The notes beneath the pieces were generated by a model, which saw nothing but the letters and a program-made list of their open reading frames with translations, made no database searches and had not been told where the DNA came from. This document shows, piece by piece, positions 1 through 8,836 of a stretch of DNA of 64,000 bases. Both the position numbers and the translations under genes were made by a program. Each line of letters opens with the position of its first letter. Within the stretch, counting starts at the first letter, position 1. This stretch comes from Pseudomonas sp. 10S4 (GTDB lineage: Bacteria; Pseudomonadota; Gammaproteobacteria; Pseudomonadales; Pseudomonadaceae), in the NCBI RefSeq assembly GCF_034344865.1, contig NZ_CP133774.1, positions 5,828,001-5,892,000 on the forward strand, read 5' to 3'.

Positions 1-23
1 GCAGCATGAGGAAGAAGAGTGAA

Positions 24-1013
24 ATGGACCTTCAAGCGTTTCTCCAACAATCGCCACCGCACTACGCCGACACACAGGCGCTAGGCCGCTGCTTGCAGGC
101 GTTGGTGGAGGCTGGTCTCGATCAGCTGCCGCTGCCGGGAAACGGCCAGACGCTGGAACGCTTTCAGCGGCTGGCCGAGGTCGGTGGCCACGACCTTGGG
201 TTGTGCAAGTTGTACGAGGGCCATACCGACGCGCTGGCGATCATCCAGCAACTCGGTGGCTCGCCGACGCCCGGCAGCACCTGGGGCATGTGGGCCGCCG
301 AACCACCGCAAGCCAGGGTTCGGGTCAGTCCGTCGGGGCACATGGTGCTGCTCAACGGGCGCAAGGCCTGGTGCTCGGGCGCCGCGGTGCTCAGCCATGC
401 CCTGCTCACGGCGTGGGATGAGCAGGATCGGCAGCAATTGGTCGCGGTGGCGCAGGATCAACCGGGTGTGAACGTCACCCATGACGGCTGGCAAGCGGTG
501 GGCATGGGCGCCACCGGTAGCGTCGAAGTGTTGTTTGAAGGAGCCGAGGCGCAAGCCATCGGCAACCCTGGCGATTACTTGCAGCGACCGGGTTTCTGGC
601 AAGGCGGAATCGGGATTGCCGCCTGCTGGTACGGCGCCGCCCAGAGCATCGCCGAACGCTTGCGCCGCCACTGCGCGCAACGCCAGGAACCGCATGCCTT
701 GGCGCATCTCGGGGCGGTGGACAGCGCCTTACATGCCGCTGCCGAAGTGCTACGGGTTAGCGCGCTGGCCATTGATGCGGCGCCGCTGGACGATGCAGAA
801 CTTCTGGCCCGTCGCGCCCGTTCCGTCGTCGAGCACAGCACCGAACTTGTGATCCAACACGTCGGCCACGCCCTCGGCGCCGGCCCCTATTGCAAGGACC
901 GGCAGTTCGCCCAACTGATCGCCGATCTGCCGGTGTTCCTACGTCAAAGCCATGCCGAACGGGATCTCGCCGCCCTCGGTTTGAAAGTCATCAACGAGGC
1001 ATGGACGCTATGA
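24..1013 (+). CDS. acyl-CoA dehydrogenase-like protein
   Basis: The product of about 329 aa resembles short acyl-CoA dehydrogenases: a central beta-domain stretch (GRKAWCSGAAVLSHALL, then GWQAVGMGATGSVEVLFEG) and a helical C-terminal half. Family members oxidise acyl thioesters with FAD and pass electrons to ETF, but this one is shorter than the usual 380 aa and I cannot point to the catalytic glutamate. I chose the ATG at 24 because an AGGAAGAAGAG stretch precedes it; an in-frame ATG at 6 is also open, and the gene could begin upstream of the window. Its stop overlaps the next start by ATGA, so it is the first visible gene of a translationally coupled cassette. The assignment to the superfamily is reasonably sure, the substrate is unknown. 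Confidence 0.75.
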   Translation: MDLQAFLQQSPPHYADTQALGRCLQALVEAGLDQLPLPGNGQTLERFQRLAEVGGHDLGLCKLYEGHTDALAIIQQLGGSPTPGSTWGMWAAEPPQARVRVSPSGHMVLLNGRKAWCSGAAVLSHALLTAWDEQDRQQLVAVAQDQPGVNVTHDGWQAVGMGATGSVEVLFEGAEAQAIGNPGDYLQRPGFWQGGIGIAACWYGAAQSIAERLRRHCAQRQEPHALAHLGAVDSALHAAAEVLRVSALAIDAAPLDDAELLARRARSVVEHSTELVIQHVGHALGAGPYCKDRQFAQLIADLPVFLRQSHAERDLAALGLKVINEAWTL

Positions 1014-1768
1014 AAACCAACCCTATCGTCGGCCAGGGCACGCCCCTGCACCTGTGGCAAACCTCCCATCATCTGGCGCAATTGCCGGTGATCGACATTC
1101 TCGAGCTGGTGCCCGAAGGCTCCCGCGCCGTGATCATCGCCCCGCACCCGGACGACGAAGTCCTCGGCTGCGGTGGTTTCCTGCAATTGCTCGCCGCCGC
1201 TGACCGGCCGTTGCAACTGATCTCGGTGACCGATGGCAGTGCCAGTCACCCCGGTTCCCGTCGTTGGTCCGTGGAGCGCCTGAGTGCCGTGCGTCCGCAG
1301 GAATCGGCCGAGGCCCTGCACCGACTCGGCTTGCCGCTGCACAGCTTGAAATGGCTGCGCGCAGGCTTCGCGGATAGCCAAGTGGCGGCGCGGGAAGAAG
1401 AACTTGGCGCGTTCATCGAGCGTCACTTGCGGCCCAACGACGTGGTTTTCACCACGTGGCGCGAGGACGGCCATTGCGATCATGAAGCCGTGGGGCGCGC
1501 CAGTGCCGACGCGGCAAAACGGGTCGGTGCAACCCTGTATGAATTACCGGTCTGGACCTGGCACTGGGCAGCCCCGGAAGACAGCTTTGTGCCCTGGCAT
1601 CGCGCCCGCAAGATTCTGCTCGATCCGCACCTGGTTGCCCGCAAGCGCCACGCGATTCACGCCTTCGCCAGTCAGTTGGAGGGCGATCCGCGGGTCGGCC
1701 TGCCGCCGGTGCTCGCGCCCTACGTGCTGGATCGCTTGCTGCAACCGTTCGAAGTGGTGTTTGTATGA
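1010..1768 (+). CDS. PIG-L family deacetylase
   Basis: This is a zinc-dependent PIG-L/LmbE family protein of 252 aa. The signature PHPDDEVLGCGG lies at residues 45-56, with HPDDE supplying two zinc ligands and the catalytic aspartate. A later WREDGHCDHEAVG segment supplies the distal histidine region, and the C-terminus carries PWHRARK. PIG-L enzymes remove N-acetyl groups from sugars such as GlcNAc-PI, GlcNAc-inositol or bacillithiol precursors. The start overlaps the previous stop by ATGA (an alternative ATG lies at 1001), and its own stop overlaps the methyltransferase start. Context with a glycosyltransferase and a methyltransferase suggests modification of an amino-sugar compound. The product is not known. 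Confidence 0.88.
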   Translation: MKTNPIVGQGTPLHLWQTSHHLAQLPVIDILELVPEGSRAVIIAPHPDDEVLGCGGFLQLLAAADRPLQLISVTDGSASHPGSRRWSVERLSAVRPQESAEALHRLGLPLHSLKWLRAGFADSQVAAREEELGAFIERHLRPNDVVFTTWREDGHCDHEAVGRASADAAKRVGATLYELPVWTWHWAAPEDSFVPWHRARKILLDPHLVARKRHAIHAFASQLEGDPRVGLPPVLAPYVLDRLLQPFEVVFV

Positions 1769-2364
1769 GCGTCGAGGATCGTTATTTCGACGGTTTGTAC
1801 GCCGGCAACGATGATCCCTGGGCGTTTCGCCAACGCTGGTACGAACAACGCAAACGCGCGATCACCCTCGCCGCCCTGCCCCGGCCCCGTTACCGCGCGA
1901 TCTTCGAGCCGGGCTGCGCCAACGGTGAATTGAGCGCGGAACTGGCCAGTCGCTGCGACCGCCTATTGTGTTGCGACACCGCCGCCGCAGCCGTGGGACT
2001 GGCGCGCACGCGGTTGAGTCCGTTCGACCACGCAGAAATCCGCCAAAGCCGTTTACCAGCGGACTGGCCCGAAGAGAAATTCGACCTGATTGTCCTCAGT
2101 GAGATCGGCTATTACCTGGACGCCGACGACCTGAAACACCTGATCATCAAGGCTGAACAGTCACTGACGGCTGACGGCCAACTGCTTGCCTGCCACTGGC
2201 GCCCGCCCATCGACGGCTGCCCGCTGAACGCCCGCCAGGTCCATGACCTGCTCCACGAACACTTGCACTTGCCGCGCCTGGTCCTGCACCAGGAAGCGGA
2301 TTTCCTGCTCGAACTGTGGAGCCGCGAACCGCGCTCCGTGGCGGCTCTGGAGGGCTTGCGATGA
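1765..2364 (+). CDS. SAM-dependent methyltransferase, NodS-like
   Basis: A class I SAM-dependent methyltransferase of 199 aa. The N-terminus (DRYFDGLYAGNDDPWAF...YEQRKR) is typical of the NodS-type family (PF05401), which in rhizobia N-methylates deacetylated chitooligosaccharides. The SAM-binding motif I is IFEPGCANGELSAELA at about residues 46-61, and the post-motif FDLIVLSEIGYYL follows near residue 110. Both ends overlap neighbours by ATGA, so translation is coupled to the PIG-L gene before it and the glycosyltransferase after it. NodS acting on a free amine made by a deacetylase is a known order of reactions; applying this here is inference. Confidence 0.85.
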   Translation: MSVEDRYFDGLYAGNDDPWAFRQRWYEQRKRAITLAALPRPRYRAIFEPGCANGELSAELASRCDRLLCCDTAAAAVGLARTRLSPFDHAEIRQSRLPADWPEEKFDLIVLSEIGYYLDADDLKHLIIKAEQSLTADGQLLACHWRPPIDGCPLNARQVHDLLHEHLHLPRLVLHQEADFLLELWSREPRSVAALEGLR

Positions 2365-3149
2365 TTGGTATTCTGATCCCGGCGCACAACGAAGAAGACT
2401 TGATCGAGGAATGCATCCGCGCCGCCCTGCGCGCCGCGTGTCATGAGCGATTGGCGGGTGAGACGGTACTGGTGCTGGTGGTGCTCGACAGTTGCACCGA
2501 CCGCTCCTCGGCGATTGTCGACCGTTACCCGGTGCACAGCCTGGCGATCGAGGCGCGCAATGTTGGTCAGGCCCGGGCCGCCGGTGCGCGGTTTCTGCTG
2601 GAACGCGGTGTGCGCTGGATTTCCTGCTCCGACGCCGACAGCCGGGTCGCCAAGGACTGGCTGGTTGCGCAACTGGACCTAGGTGCCGACGCGGTGTGCG
2701 GCACAGTGACGGTGGATCAGTGGAACGCCGCGTTCGATGAAGCGGCACAGATTCGCTATCACCAGGGTTATCAGGCCCGCGATGGCCATCGACATATCCA
2801 TGGCGCCAATCTGGGCATCAGCGCCGAGGCGTATCAGCGCGCTGGCGGGTTCGAACCATTGGCCTGCGATGAAGACGTGCAACTGGTCCGGCAACTGGAA
2901 CGGTGTGGCGCGAACATCGCCTGGAGCCATGGGCCGCAAGTGCTGACCAGCGCCCGCCTGGACAGTCGGGCACGGGGTGGTTTCGGTGATTTTTGCGGAA
3001 CATGGTACAGATTGACTAAAAAAACCGGATCAGATGAAACAGCGAGGCGACGAATAGCGCTGTATGAGCAATACTCTGCTCGCAGCAATCCAGGGTTCGG
3101 AGCGCCGCAGTTTGCCATCAACCAGCCTTCACGGGTCTGCCAGGCTTGA
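2361..3149 (+). CDS. family 2 glycosyltransferase, C-terminus frameshifted
   Basis: A GT-A fold family 2 glycosyltransferase. It opens with IGILIPAHNEEDLIEECI, has SCTDRS for nucleotide-sugar binding and SCSDADSR (DAD at residues 91-93) as the DxD-type metal site. An acceptor region follows at HGANLGISAEAYQRAGGFEPLACDED. No membrane segment is seen, so it is probably cytoplasmic. As read, the frame runs to 3149, but the last 50 or so residues look unrelated to the family. If the T-run at 2990-2994 were one base longer the protein would end GGFGDFLRNMVQID with a stop at 3017-3019, which I think is the natural end. The start overlaps the methyltransferase stop by ATGA. Confidence 0.82.
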   Translation: MIGILIPAHNEEDLIEECIRAALRAACHERLAGETVLVLVVLDSCTDRSSAIVDRYPVHSLAIEARNVGQARAAGARFLLERGVRWISCSDADSRVAKDWLVAQLDLGADAVCGTVTVDQWNAAFDEAAQIRYHQGYQARDGHRHIHGANLGISAEAYQRAGGFEPLACDEDVQLVRQLERCGANIAWSHGPQVLTSARLDSRARGGFGDFCGTWYRLTKKTGSDETARRRIALYEQYSARSNPGFGAPQFAINQPSRVCQA

Positions 3150-3201
3150 TCAACAAGCGTTGTGCACGACTGAGGGCGAGACAGAACAAGGACGTGACCC
3201 C

Positions 3202-3961
3202 ATGAAATCGGTCTTCATCAGCGAAAGCAGCGCCCCTGCACAGATCTGGAATAACGCGGCGCAACTGGACAATATCCCGGTCATCAACACCCAGTCCCTG
3301 GTTCCCGAAGGCGCGCGCGCCGTGGTGGTCGCCCCGCATCCCGGCGACGAAGTGGTCATGTGCGGCGGCTTGCTGCAATTGTTGTCCTCCCTCGGCCATC
3401 CCTTGCAATTGATCTCGATTACCGACGGCAGCGCCAGCCATCCGGGCTCGCAGCAGTGGTCGGAGAAACGCTTGAGCGTGTTCCGCCCACAGGAAAGTGT
3501 CGAAGCTTTGCGCCGCCTCGGGCTGCCGATGCACAGCCTGAAATGGATTCGCGGCGGCTTCGCTGATAACGCCCTGGCCGAACGCGAACAACAATTGGCC
3601 CACTACATTGCGCGTTACCTGCGACCTGGCGACGTGGTGTTCAGCACTTGGCGCGAAGACGGCATCGATGACCATGACGCCGTCGGCCGGGCCACGGCCA
3701 GGGCGGCGGCGATTGCGGGGGTGGCGTTCAACGAAATGCCAGTCTGGGCCTGGCACTGGTCGACACCGCGACCAAGGGCTGATCCCCTGGCACCGGGCCC
3801 GCAAGGTGCGGCTCGACACCTGGACCGTCGCCCGCAAAAGCCACGCCACCCACGCCTACGCCAGCCAACTCGACGGCGAACCGGCCATCGGCATCCCACC
3901 ACTGCTGCCCCGGGTACTGCTGGAGCGGATTCGCTTGCCCTATGAAATCGTTTTCGTCTGA
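3202..3961 (+). CDS. PIG-L family paralogue, frameshifted, altered active site
   Basis: A second PIG-L protein, collinear with the copy at 1010-1768 (same length, same LVPEGARAV lead, same SVTDGSASHPGS-type segment). Its signature at residues 46-50 reads HPGDE instead of HPDDE, so the first aspartate, the general base in characterised PIG-L enzymes, is replaced by glycine. The reading frame breaks near 3766-3774. Before it the protein reads MPVWAWHWSTP; after it the +1 frame continues IPWHRARKVRLD to the conserved end PYEIVFV at 3961. One extra base, for instance in the CC at that point, would explain it. An AAGGA sequence sits about ten bases ahead of the chosen ATG. It may be an inactive or repurposed paralogue. 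Confidence 0.8.
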
Positions 3962-3991
3962 AACATAGTCATCAACATCACCATGACCCAA

Positions 3992-4015
3992 TGTGGGAGC
4001 AAGCCCGCTCCCACA
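3992..4015. repeat. REP hairpin
   Basis: A short palindrome, TGTGGGAGC and GCTCCCACA around a small loop, between the convergent PIG-L paralogue and TonB receptor genes. It is a single unit of the REP family seen throughout this window and could act as a bidirectional transcription stop. Confidence 0.75.
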
Positions 4016-4043
4016 GGGGGTTGCGGTGTTCTTGAGTGTTCAC

Positions 4044-6952
4044 TCAGCTCCCGAAGTGATAACTCACATCCAGCCACCACTGCCGTCCATAGGGGTCATA
4101 GTTGCCGGTCGGGTAATACGGCCAGCCTGCCGAATCGTCTTGTTTGATCTGGTTCAGCACGTTGTTCACCGTCAACCCGACACTGGCCCGGTCATTGAGT
4201 TTGTAGCGCGCACTGGCATTGAACACCGTCCACGGCGATAAGCGCCCATCCCCCGCGCCATTGGTGACGCTGCCATAACGAATGCCCATCAACGTCGCCG
4301 TCGCTTTCTGATATTCCCAGGTCAGGCTGGCGTTGACCTTGCTGCGCCAGTCGAAGTTGCTCCGTGAGGTCCGCAGGTCTTGGGTCGGCGCATCGTCGGA
4401 TTCCTTATAGAAGTGCGACAGCACCAGCGTGTAACCCAACGCCGAACTGAAGGCACCGTACTGCCCCGCGCCCCAGCGAATGTTGCTCTTGAAGTCCAAC
4501 CCACTGACTCGCTCGCTGGCGGCGTTGATCGCGTTTACGTTCACCTTGTTCAACTGGTTCGGATCAATCGCCGCGTTAGCCGGGTTGCGATCAATCCGCG
4601 CCAACGTCGCCTGGCAACTGGCGGAGTTGATGTCCTGAGTGCCATTTCGGCAGGCGTTTTCATCTTGCAGTAAGCGGTTTTCATCGACCGTGGTCAGCAG
4701 ATCATCGATCTCCACCCGCCAAAAATCAGTGGAGAAATCGAAGTTGCGTGACGGCGACCAGACAAAACCATAGGTCCACGACTTGCCTTGTTCCGACTTG
4801 AGATCAGGCGTGCCGCTTTGGGTGTAATCGACCCGGCCCCGATCACAAGCGCCCTCCACGCCTTTACTGCAACCGTAGTAGTCGATCTGCGCCGGGTAGT
4901 AGCCGTTGCTGTCGGACTGATAGATGTAGTTGAGGTCCGGCGCACGGAAACTGGTGCCATAGCTGCCGCGCACTAACAGGCTGGTGAGCGGGCGCCATTC
5001 CAGGCCGAGGTTGTAGGTCTTTTGCTGCTCGGTGCGGCCGCTGAACTTGTATTGATCCCAGCGTCCGGCCGCCGTGGCCAGCACGCTGTCCGTCACCGGA
5101 ATGCTGAACTCGCCGCCCGCCGCATAACGTTTGCGCGAGCCGCCGGAACTCTGGGATGGCGTAACGCCGTAGAACGTACCGTCGTTGAGCGCGTCATCCG
5201 TATCGACGTGATATTCCTGTTTGCCAGCCTCCAGAATCCCGGCGAAGCCCACCGGCCCGGCAGGCAAGTCAAACAACTCGCCATTGATCGAGGCGTTGTA
5301 GCTCTGGGACACCGACTTGCTGCTCTGGGTCAGATTGCCGCGAAACTGGTCCCACTCTTGTGGCGTCAGTGGCCGGTCGAGGCGCGAGGCGTCGGGGGCG
5401 AACACCGGGTAACCGCCCTGCTCGCCCAGTTGCGGCCCTAGGTAGAAATCGCGAATCGTCGACAGCGGCGTGTACCGGGTGGTGCGCACACTGCGGTATT
5501 CCGAGCGGTTGGCCGCCAGTTCGTAGCTCCAGTTGCTGTTGGCGATTTTGTCCGAGAGGCCGAGGGTGCCGGTCCACGAGGTGTCGCGCCATTTGCTGTT
5601 GTTGCTGGTGCGCCCGCCGATTTCCTCTTCGCCGAAACGCCGGTACCAGCGTTCGAGGTTGCCGCTGTTCTGGTTGATGAAATCCGGCGAGGTGAAGGTC
5701 GGGCCACGGGTGTTGTTCTGGATGTGGTCGAGGCCGTACATCAAGTCGGCGAACACCTGGCCGTTGTCGTTGAAATGCCAGGTGCCACGGGTGTAGCCGT
5801 CGTAGTTTTCTTTTTGAGTCTGGATGGTCCAGTAGTCGTTGTAGACCTGATCGGTACGGCAACGGCCGCCGCTGTTGGTTAGTTTGTTGTCGAACACCCC
5901 TTGGTAAGCGCCGCAACCCGGCCCGAGGTATTTACCGCCGCTCAAGTCGCGGCGATAACCAACGTCGGCCAACGGACTGCTCTGCATAAAGCCGCGATCT
6001 TCGGCCCAGATCGGGTCGCGATTGGTCAGTTCCAGGCCAAACAAACCGTCGAAATCCCCCAACTGCCACCGCCGCTGAGTTGCAGGCGTTGATTGTCACC
6101 ACCGCCGCGCTCAGTGGTGCCGCCCTTGAGGTTGACGTCGATGCCGTTCATTTGCTTCTTGAGGATGATGTTGACCACCCCGGCAATCGCATCGGAACCG
6201 TAGATCGCCGAGGCGCCGCTGCTGAGGATTTCGATACGCTCGATGATTGCCGAAGGAATGTTCGCCAGGTTGGTGAAGTTGACCTTGCCGTCATACGGCG
6301 TCGGGTAATCGGCGACGCGCCGGCCGTTGATCAACACCAACGTGTGATTAGGCCCGAGGCCTCTTAAATTCAGCGCACTGGCAGCCGGTTGCCAGGTGTT
6401 GCCGTAGTCTTCGCCCTGGGTCATGCCGGTGTTTTGCGTCTGGGTGGCCAAGGCGTCGTAGACGTTTTTGTAGCCTCGGGCTTCCATTTCTTCGTGGGTG
6501 ATCACGTTGACCGGCGTGGCGCCGTCGGACTGCGCGCGGGCGATGCGCGAACCGGTGACGGTAACCTTTTCCATGCGGTAATCGGCATTGCTGGCCGGCG
6601 CAACCGCTGTGACTTTCGCCGTGGCGCTGGCCTGATGCACCGTCAAACCTTGTTCGCTGTGATCGACTTCCAGGCCGCTGCCCTGCAAGGCCTTTTCCAC
6701 CGCTTGCTGGCTGCCCAATGTGCCGCGAATCGCCGCGCTACGCTTGCCTTGCACCAGGTTCTGACTGAAGGAAATCGGTACGCCGGTCTGCCGCGAGATG
6801 TCCAGCAACACTTCATCCAGTGGCCCGTTGGCGATGTCGAAAGTGAACACGTGGCTGGACGAATCCTGTGCCCATGACAGTGAAGGACAGATGCCGAGCG
6901 CCAGCGCGGCGGCCAGCGTCAGGCGCGGTAATTGTTGTTTGAGTGAGAACAT
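4044..6952 (-). CDS. TonB-dependent receptor with STN signalling domain, frameshifted
   Basis: An outer-membrane TonB-dependent transducer of about 969 aa. It has a signal peptide (ending SLSWAQ), an STN signalling domain at about residues 35-105 (FDIANGPLDEVLLDISRQTG), a plug (GSRIARAQSDGATPVNVI to AIYGSDAIAGVVNIILKK) and a long beta-barrel ending WWLDVSYHFGS. The STN domain normally touches a FecR partner, and FecR and FecI genes lie just upstream on the same strand. The frame breaks at the C-run 6056-6060: one more base restores SGGGSWGDFDGLFGLELTN across the join. The GSRIAR plug type occurs in receptors for varied compounds, not only siderophores. The ligand is unknown. Confidence 0.88.
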
Positions 6953-7069
6953 CGAAGGGCTTCCCTGTTGAAGACGTATGCAGGGAATGAGCAGTGGCGT
7001 GTCGATTTTTATAGGGAAGCGGATAGGCCAAGAAGTTATGGCGTTATAACGAACATCATAAGACCACTC

Positions 7070-8023
7070 CTACAGGTGTTCGATGCTGACCCAGTAAGTG
7101 CTGTGGTAGATCACCCGAATCGGCAACGAATGCTCCAGCAACTGCAAGGTCCGGTCGCTGTCGTCCAGTGGATAGATCCCGCTCAAACGCAACCCGGCGA
7201 CGTCCGGACTGAGGCGCAGAATCCCGCGTCGATACCCGCGCAGGCTGTCGACCACCTCGCTCAACGGCCGGTCGCGGACTTCCAGTCGGCCCTGAGTCCA
7301 GGCAATCTCATGCCCCTTGGTACGCTCCAGCGCCAAGATGTTTTGCTCATCAAAAAGCAAACTTTCCCCCGCCTCGACCACTTGCCGCGCTCCGCCGCGT
7401 GTCACCACTTCAACCTGCGAATGCAACATCACCAACCGGGTCGAGTCATCGCCACGCTGCACCAGAAACCGGGTGCCCAAGGCGCGCATGCGACCGTGCT
7501 CGGTCTCCACCACAAACGGTCGCGCCGGGTCCTTGGCCACGTCAACCAGCAACTCGCCGTCACGCAACTCCAACAAGCGCTGGTTGGCATCAAAGCGGCT
7601 GATCACCCGGCTACGGGCATTGAGCGTCAGGGCGCTGCCATCGTCGAGGGTGAAGTCCCGGCGCTCGCCAGTGCCGGTGTACAACGCCCCCGTCTCGGGC
7701 AACAGCCCATAACGCCGCCCGAGCAAACCGGCGGCCACGGCCAGCCCCAACAGGCTCAAGCTGCCGGTGACAAATCGCCGGCGACTGGAAGGTGCATTCA
7801 GGCTGTGCAACAGGCTTTGGCTGGGCAAACCGCGCAAGGCATTGCTGCGCAGCACGTTCAACCCGCCGCTCATTTGCTCGATCACCAATCGGTGCCGGGC
7901 ATCAGCCCCACGCCAGGCCTCAAATGCCTCGCGCTCCTGCGCGCTGACGTCCCCCGATTGCAGCAACGCCATCCACTGCGCCGCTTCATCGACCACCGCC
8001 TCGTCCGGCCTCGGCAAGCTCAT
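7070..8023 (-). CDS. FecR-type anti-sigma factor
   Basis: A FecR family sigma-factor regulator of 317 aa. The N-terminal cytoplasmic part has the DUF4880-like EAAQWMALLQSGDVSAQEREAFEAWR. A single membrane segment follows at about residues 92-108 (GSLSLLGLAVAAGLLG). The periplasmic FecR domain carries GERRDFTLDDGSALTLNARS and FVVETEHGRMRALGTRFLVQ. The protein passes the signal from the receptor's STN domain to the sigma factor. The ATG at 8023 overlaps the sigma-factor stop by ATGA, and the receptor gene follows in the same direction, the classic fecI-fecR-fecA order. Confidence 0.92.
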   Translation of the reverse strand: MSLPRPDEAVVDEAAQWMALLQSGDVSAQEREAFEAWRGADARHRLVIEQMSGGLNVLRSNALRGLPSQSLLHSLNAPSSRRRFVTGSLSLLGLAVAAGLLGRRYGLLPETGALYTGTGERRDFTLDDGSALTLNARSRVISRFDANQRLLELRDGELLVDVAKDPARPFVVETEHGRMRALGTRFLVQRGDDSTRLVMLHSQVEVVTRGGARQVVEAGESLLFDEQNILALERTKGHEIAWTQGRLEVRDRPLSEVVDSLRGYRRGILRLSPDVAGLRLSGIYPLDDSDRTLQLLEHSLPIRVIYHSTYWVSIEHL

Positions 8024-8532
8024 ATCTGCGCCATCGCCTGATAGCAACGCTTGAACGCATCCGCCATGTATTGCTGCACGCGACTGGTGGACACCCCGAG
8101 GCGTTCGCCGATTTCGCTGTACGTCAGGGCGTCGAGTTGATGGTAAAGAAACGCGGATTTGGCCTTGGCCGACAACCCATTGAGCAAGCGATCCACCGCC
8201 AGCAATGCCTCGATCACCAACACACGTTCCTCAGGCGACGGATGCACCAGCGCCGGCGCGAGGGCCAGGCTTTCGAGGTAGGCGCGCTCCAGATCTTGCC
8301 GACGCCAGCCTTCATACACCAGGCGCCGGGCGATGGTGGTCAGCAGTGCCCGAGGCTCGCGAATGGCCAGCGGGTCGGGCAACGCCAACACCCGCAAAAA
8401 CGTTTCCGAGGCAATGTCCTGGGCGCTGTGATAGCAACCGAGCGTGCGGCTGACGGAGGTGCACAGCCACTGGTAGTCCTTTTGGAACATTTGCCCGATC
8501 AACGGGTAATGAGGGTTCTGATGTCCACCCAT
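8020..8532 (-). CDS. FecI-like ECF sigma-70 factor
   Basis: An ECF sigma factor of about 170 aa. Region 2 covers YQWLCTSVSRTLGCYHSAQDIASETFLRVLA. Region 4 covers LSAKAKSAFLYHQLDALTYSEIGERLGVSTSRVQQYMADAFKRCY, a helix-turn-helix of the FecI type. It should direct RNA polymerase to the promoter of the TonB receptor when the FecR partner is signalled. The chosen ATG at 8532 has GGGAGCAAGG ahead of it; in-frame starts at 8547 and 8577 are alternatives. No Fur box was recognised by eye upstream, so iron control is not shown. Confidence 0.9.
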   Translation of the reverse strand: MGGHQNPHYPLIGQMFQKDYQWLCTSVSRTLGCYHSAQDIASETFLRVLALPDPLAIREPRALLTTIARRLVYEGWRRQDLERAYLESLALAPALVHPSPEERVLVIEALLAVDRLLNGLSAKAKSAFLYHQLDALTYSEIGERLGVSTSRVQQYMADAFKRCYQAMAQI

Positions 8533-8836
8533 GCCTTGCTCCCTCATGAAACGGGTCCGACCCGCTTCGAAAATCACTGGTTCTGCCGGGATCGTCCGGC
8601 TCTGGATTAGGGGAGCGACTGTGCAACAGCGTTTGATACATTTGAAGTAATAAAAAATAAGGATCTGCTAACCAGCAGGAATAAGCAGCATTCATCGGGA
8701 TGAAACACTCGCTGACACAAGCGTTGATCCCGGTCAGTTGTCCCACCGCCTTCAGTCTCTACTATCGCGCTTCCATCGAAAGCCAGGGACGGCTCATTGG
8801 GAGCCGCGGCTGACCATTCTCAAGGAAGAGGCAATC
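8533..8836. other. divergent intergenic region between fecI-like and hypX-like genes
   Basis: About 300 bp separating the fecI-like gene (leftward) from the hypX-like gene (rightward). An AT-rich stretch at about 8630-8665 is the most promoter-like part. I see no gene, REP unit or confident operator in it. Confidence 0.4.

Noticed and set aside
24..3961. A true nodulation (nod) gene cluster
   Set aside because: No NodA, NodC or NodB homologue and no nod-box was seen; only the reaction types are similar.
6968..8041. 357-codon plus-strand open frame opposite fecR
   Set aside because: Gln/His-rich translation typical of antisense reading; FecR is clear on the other strand.
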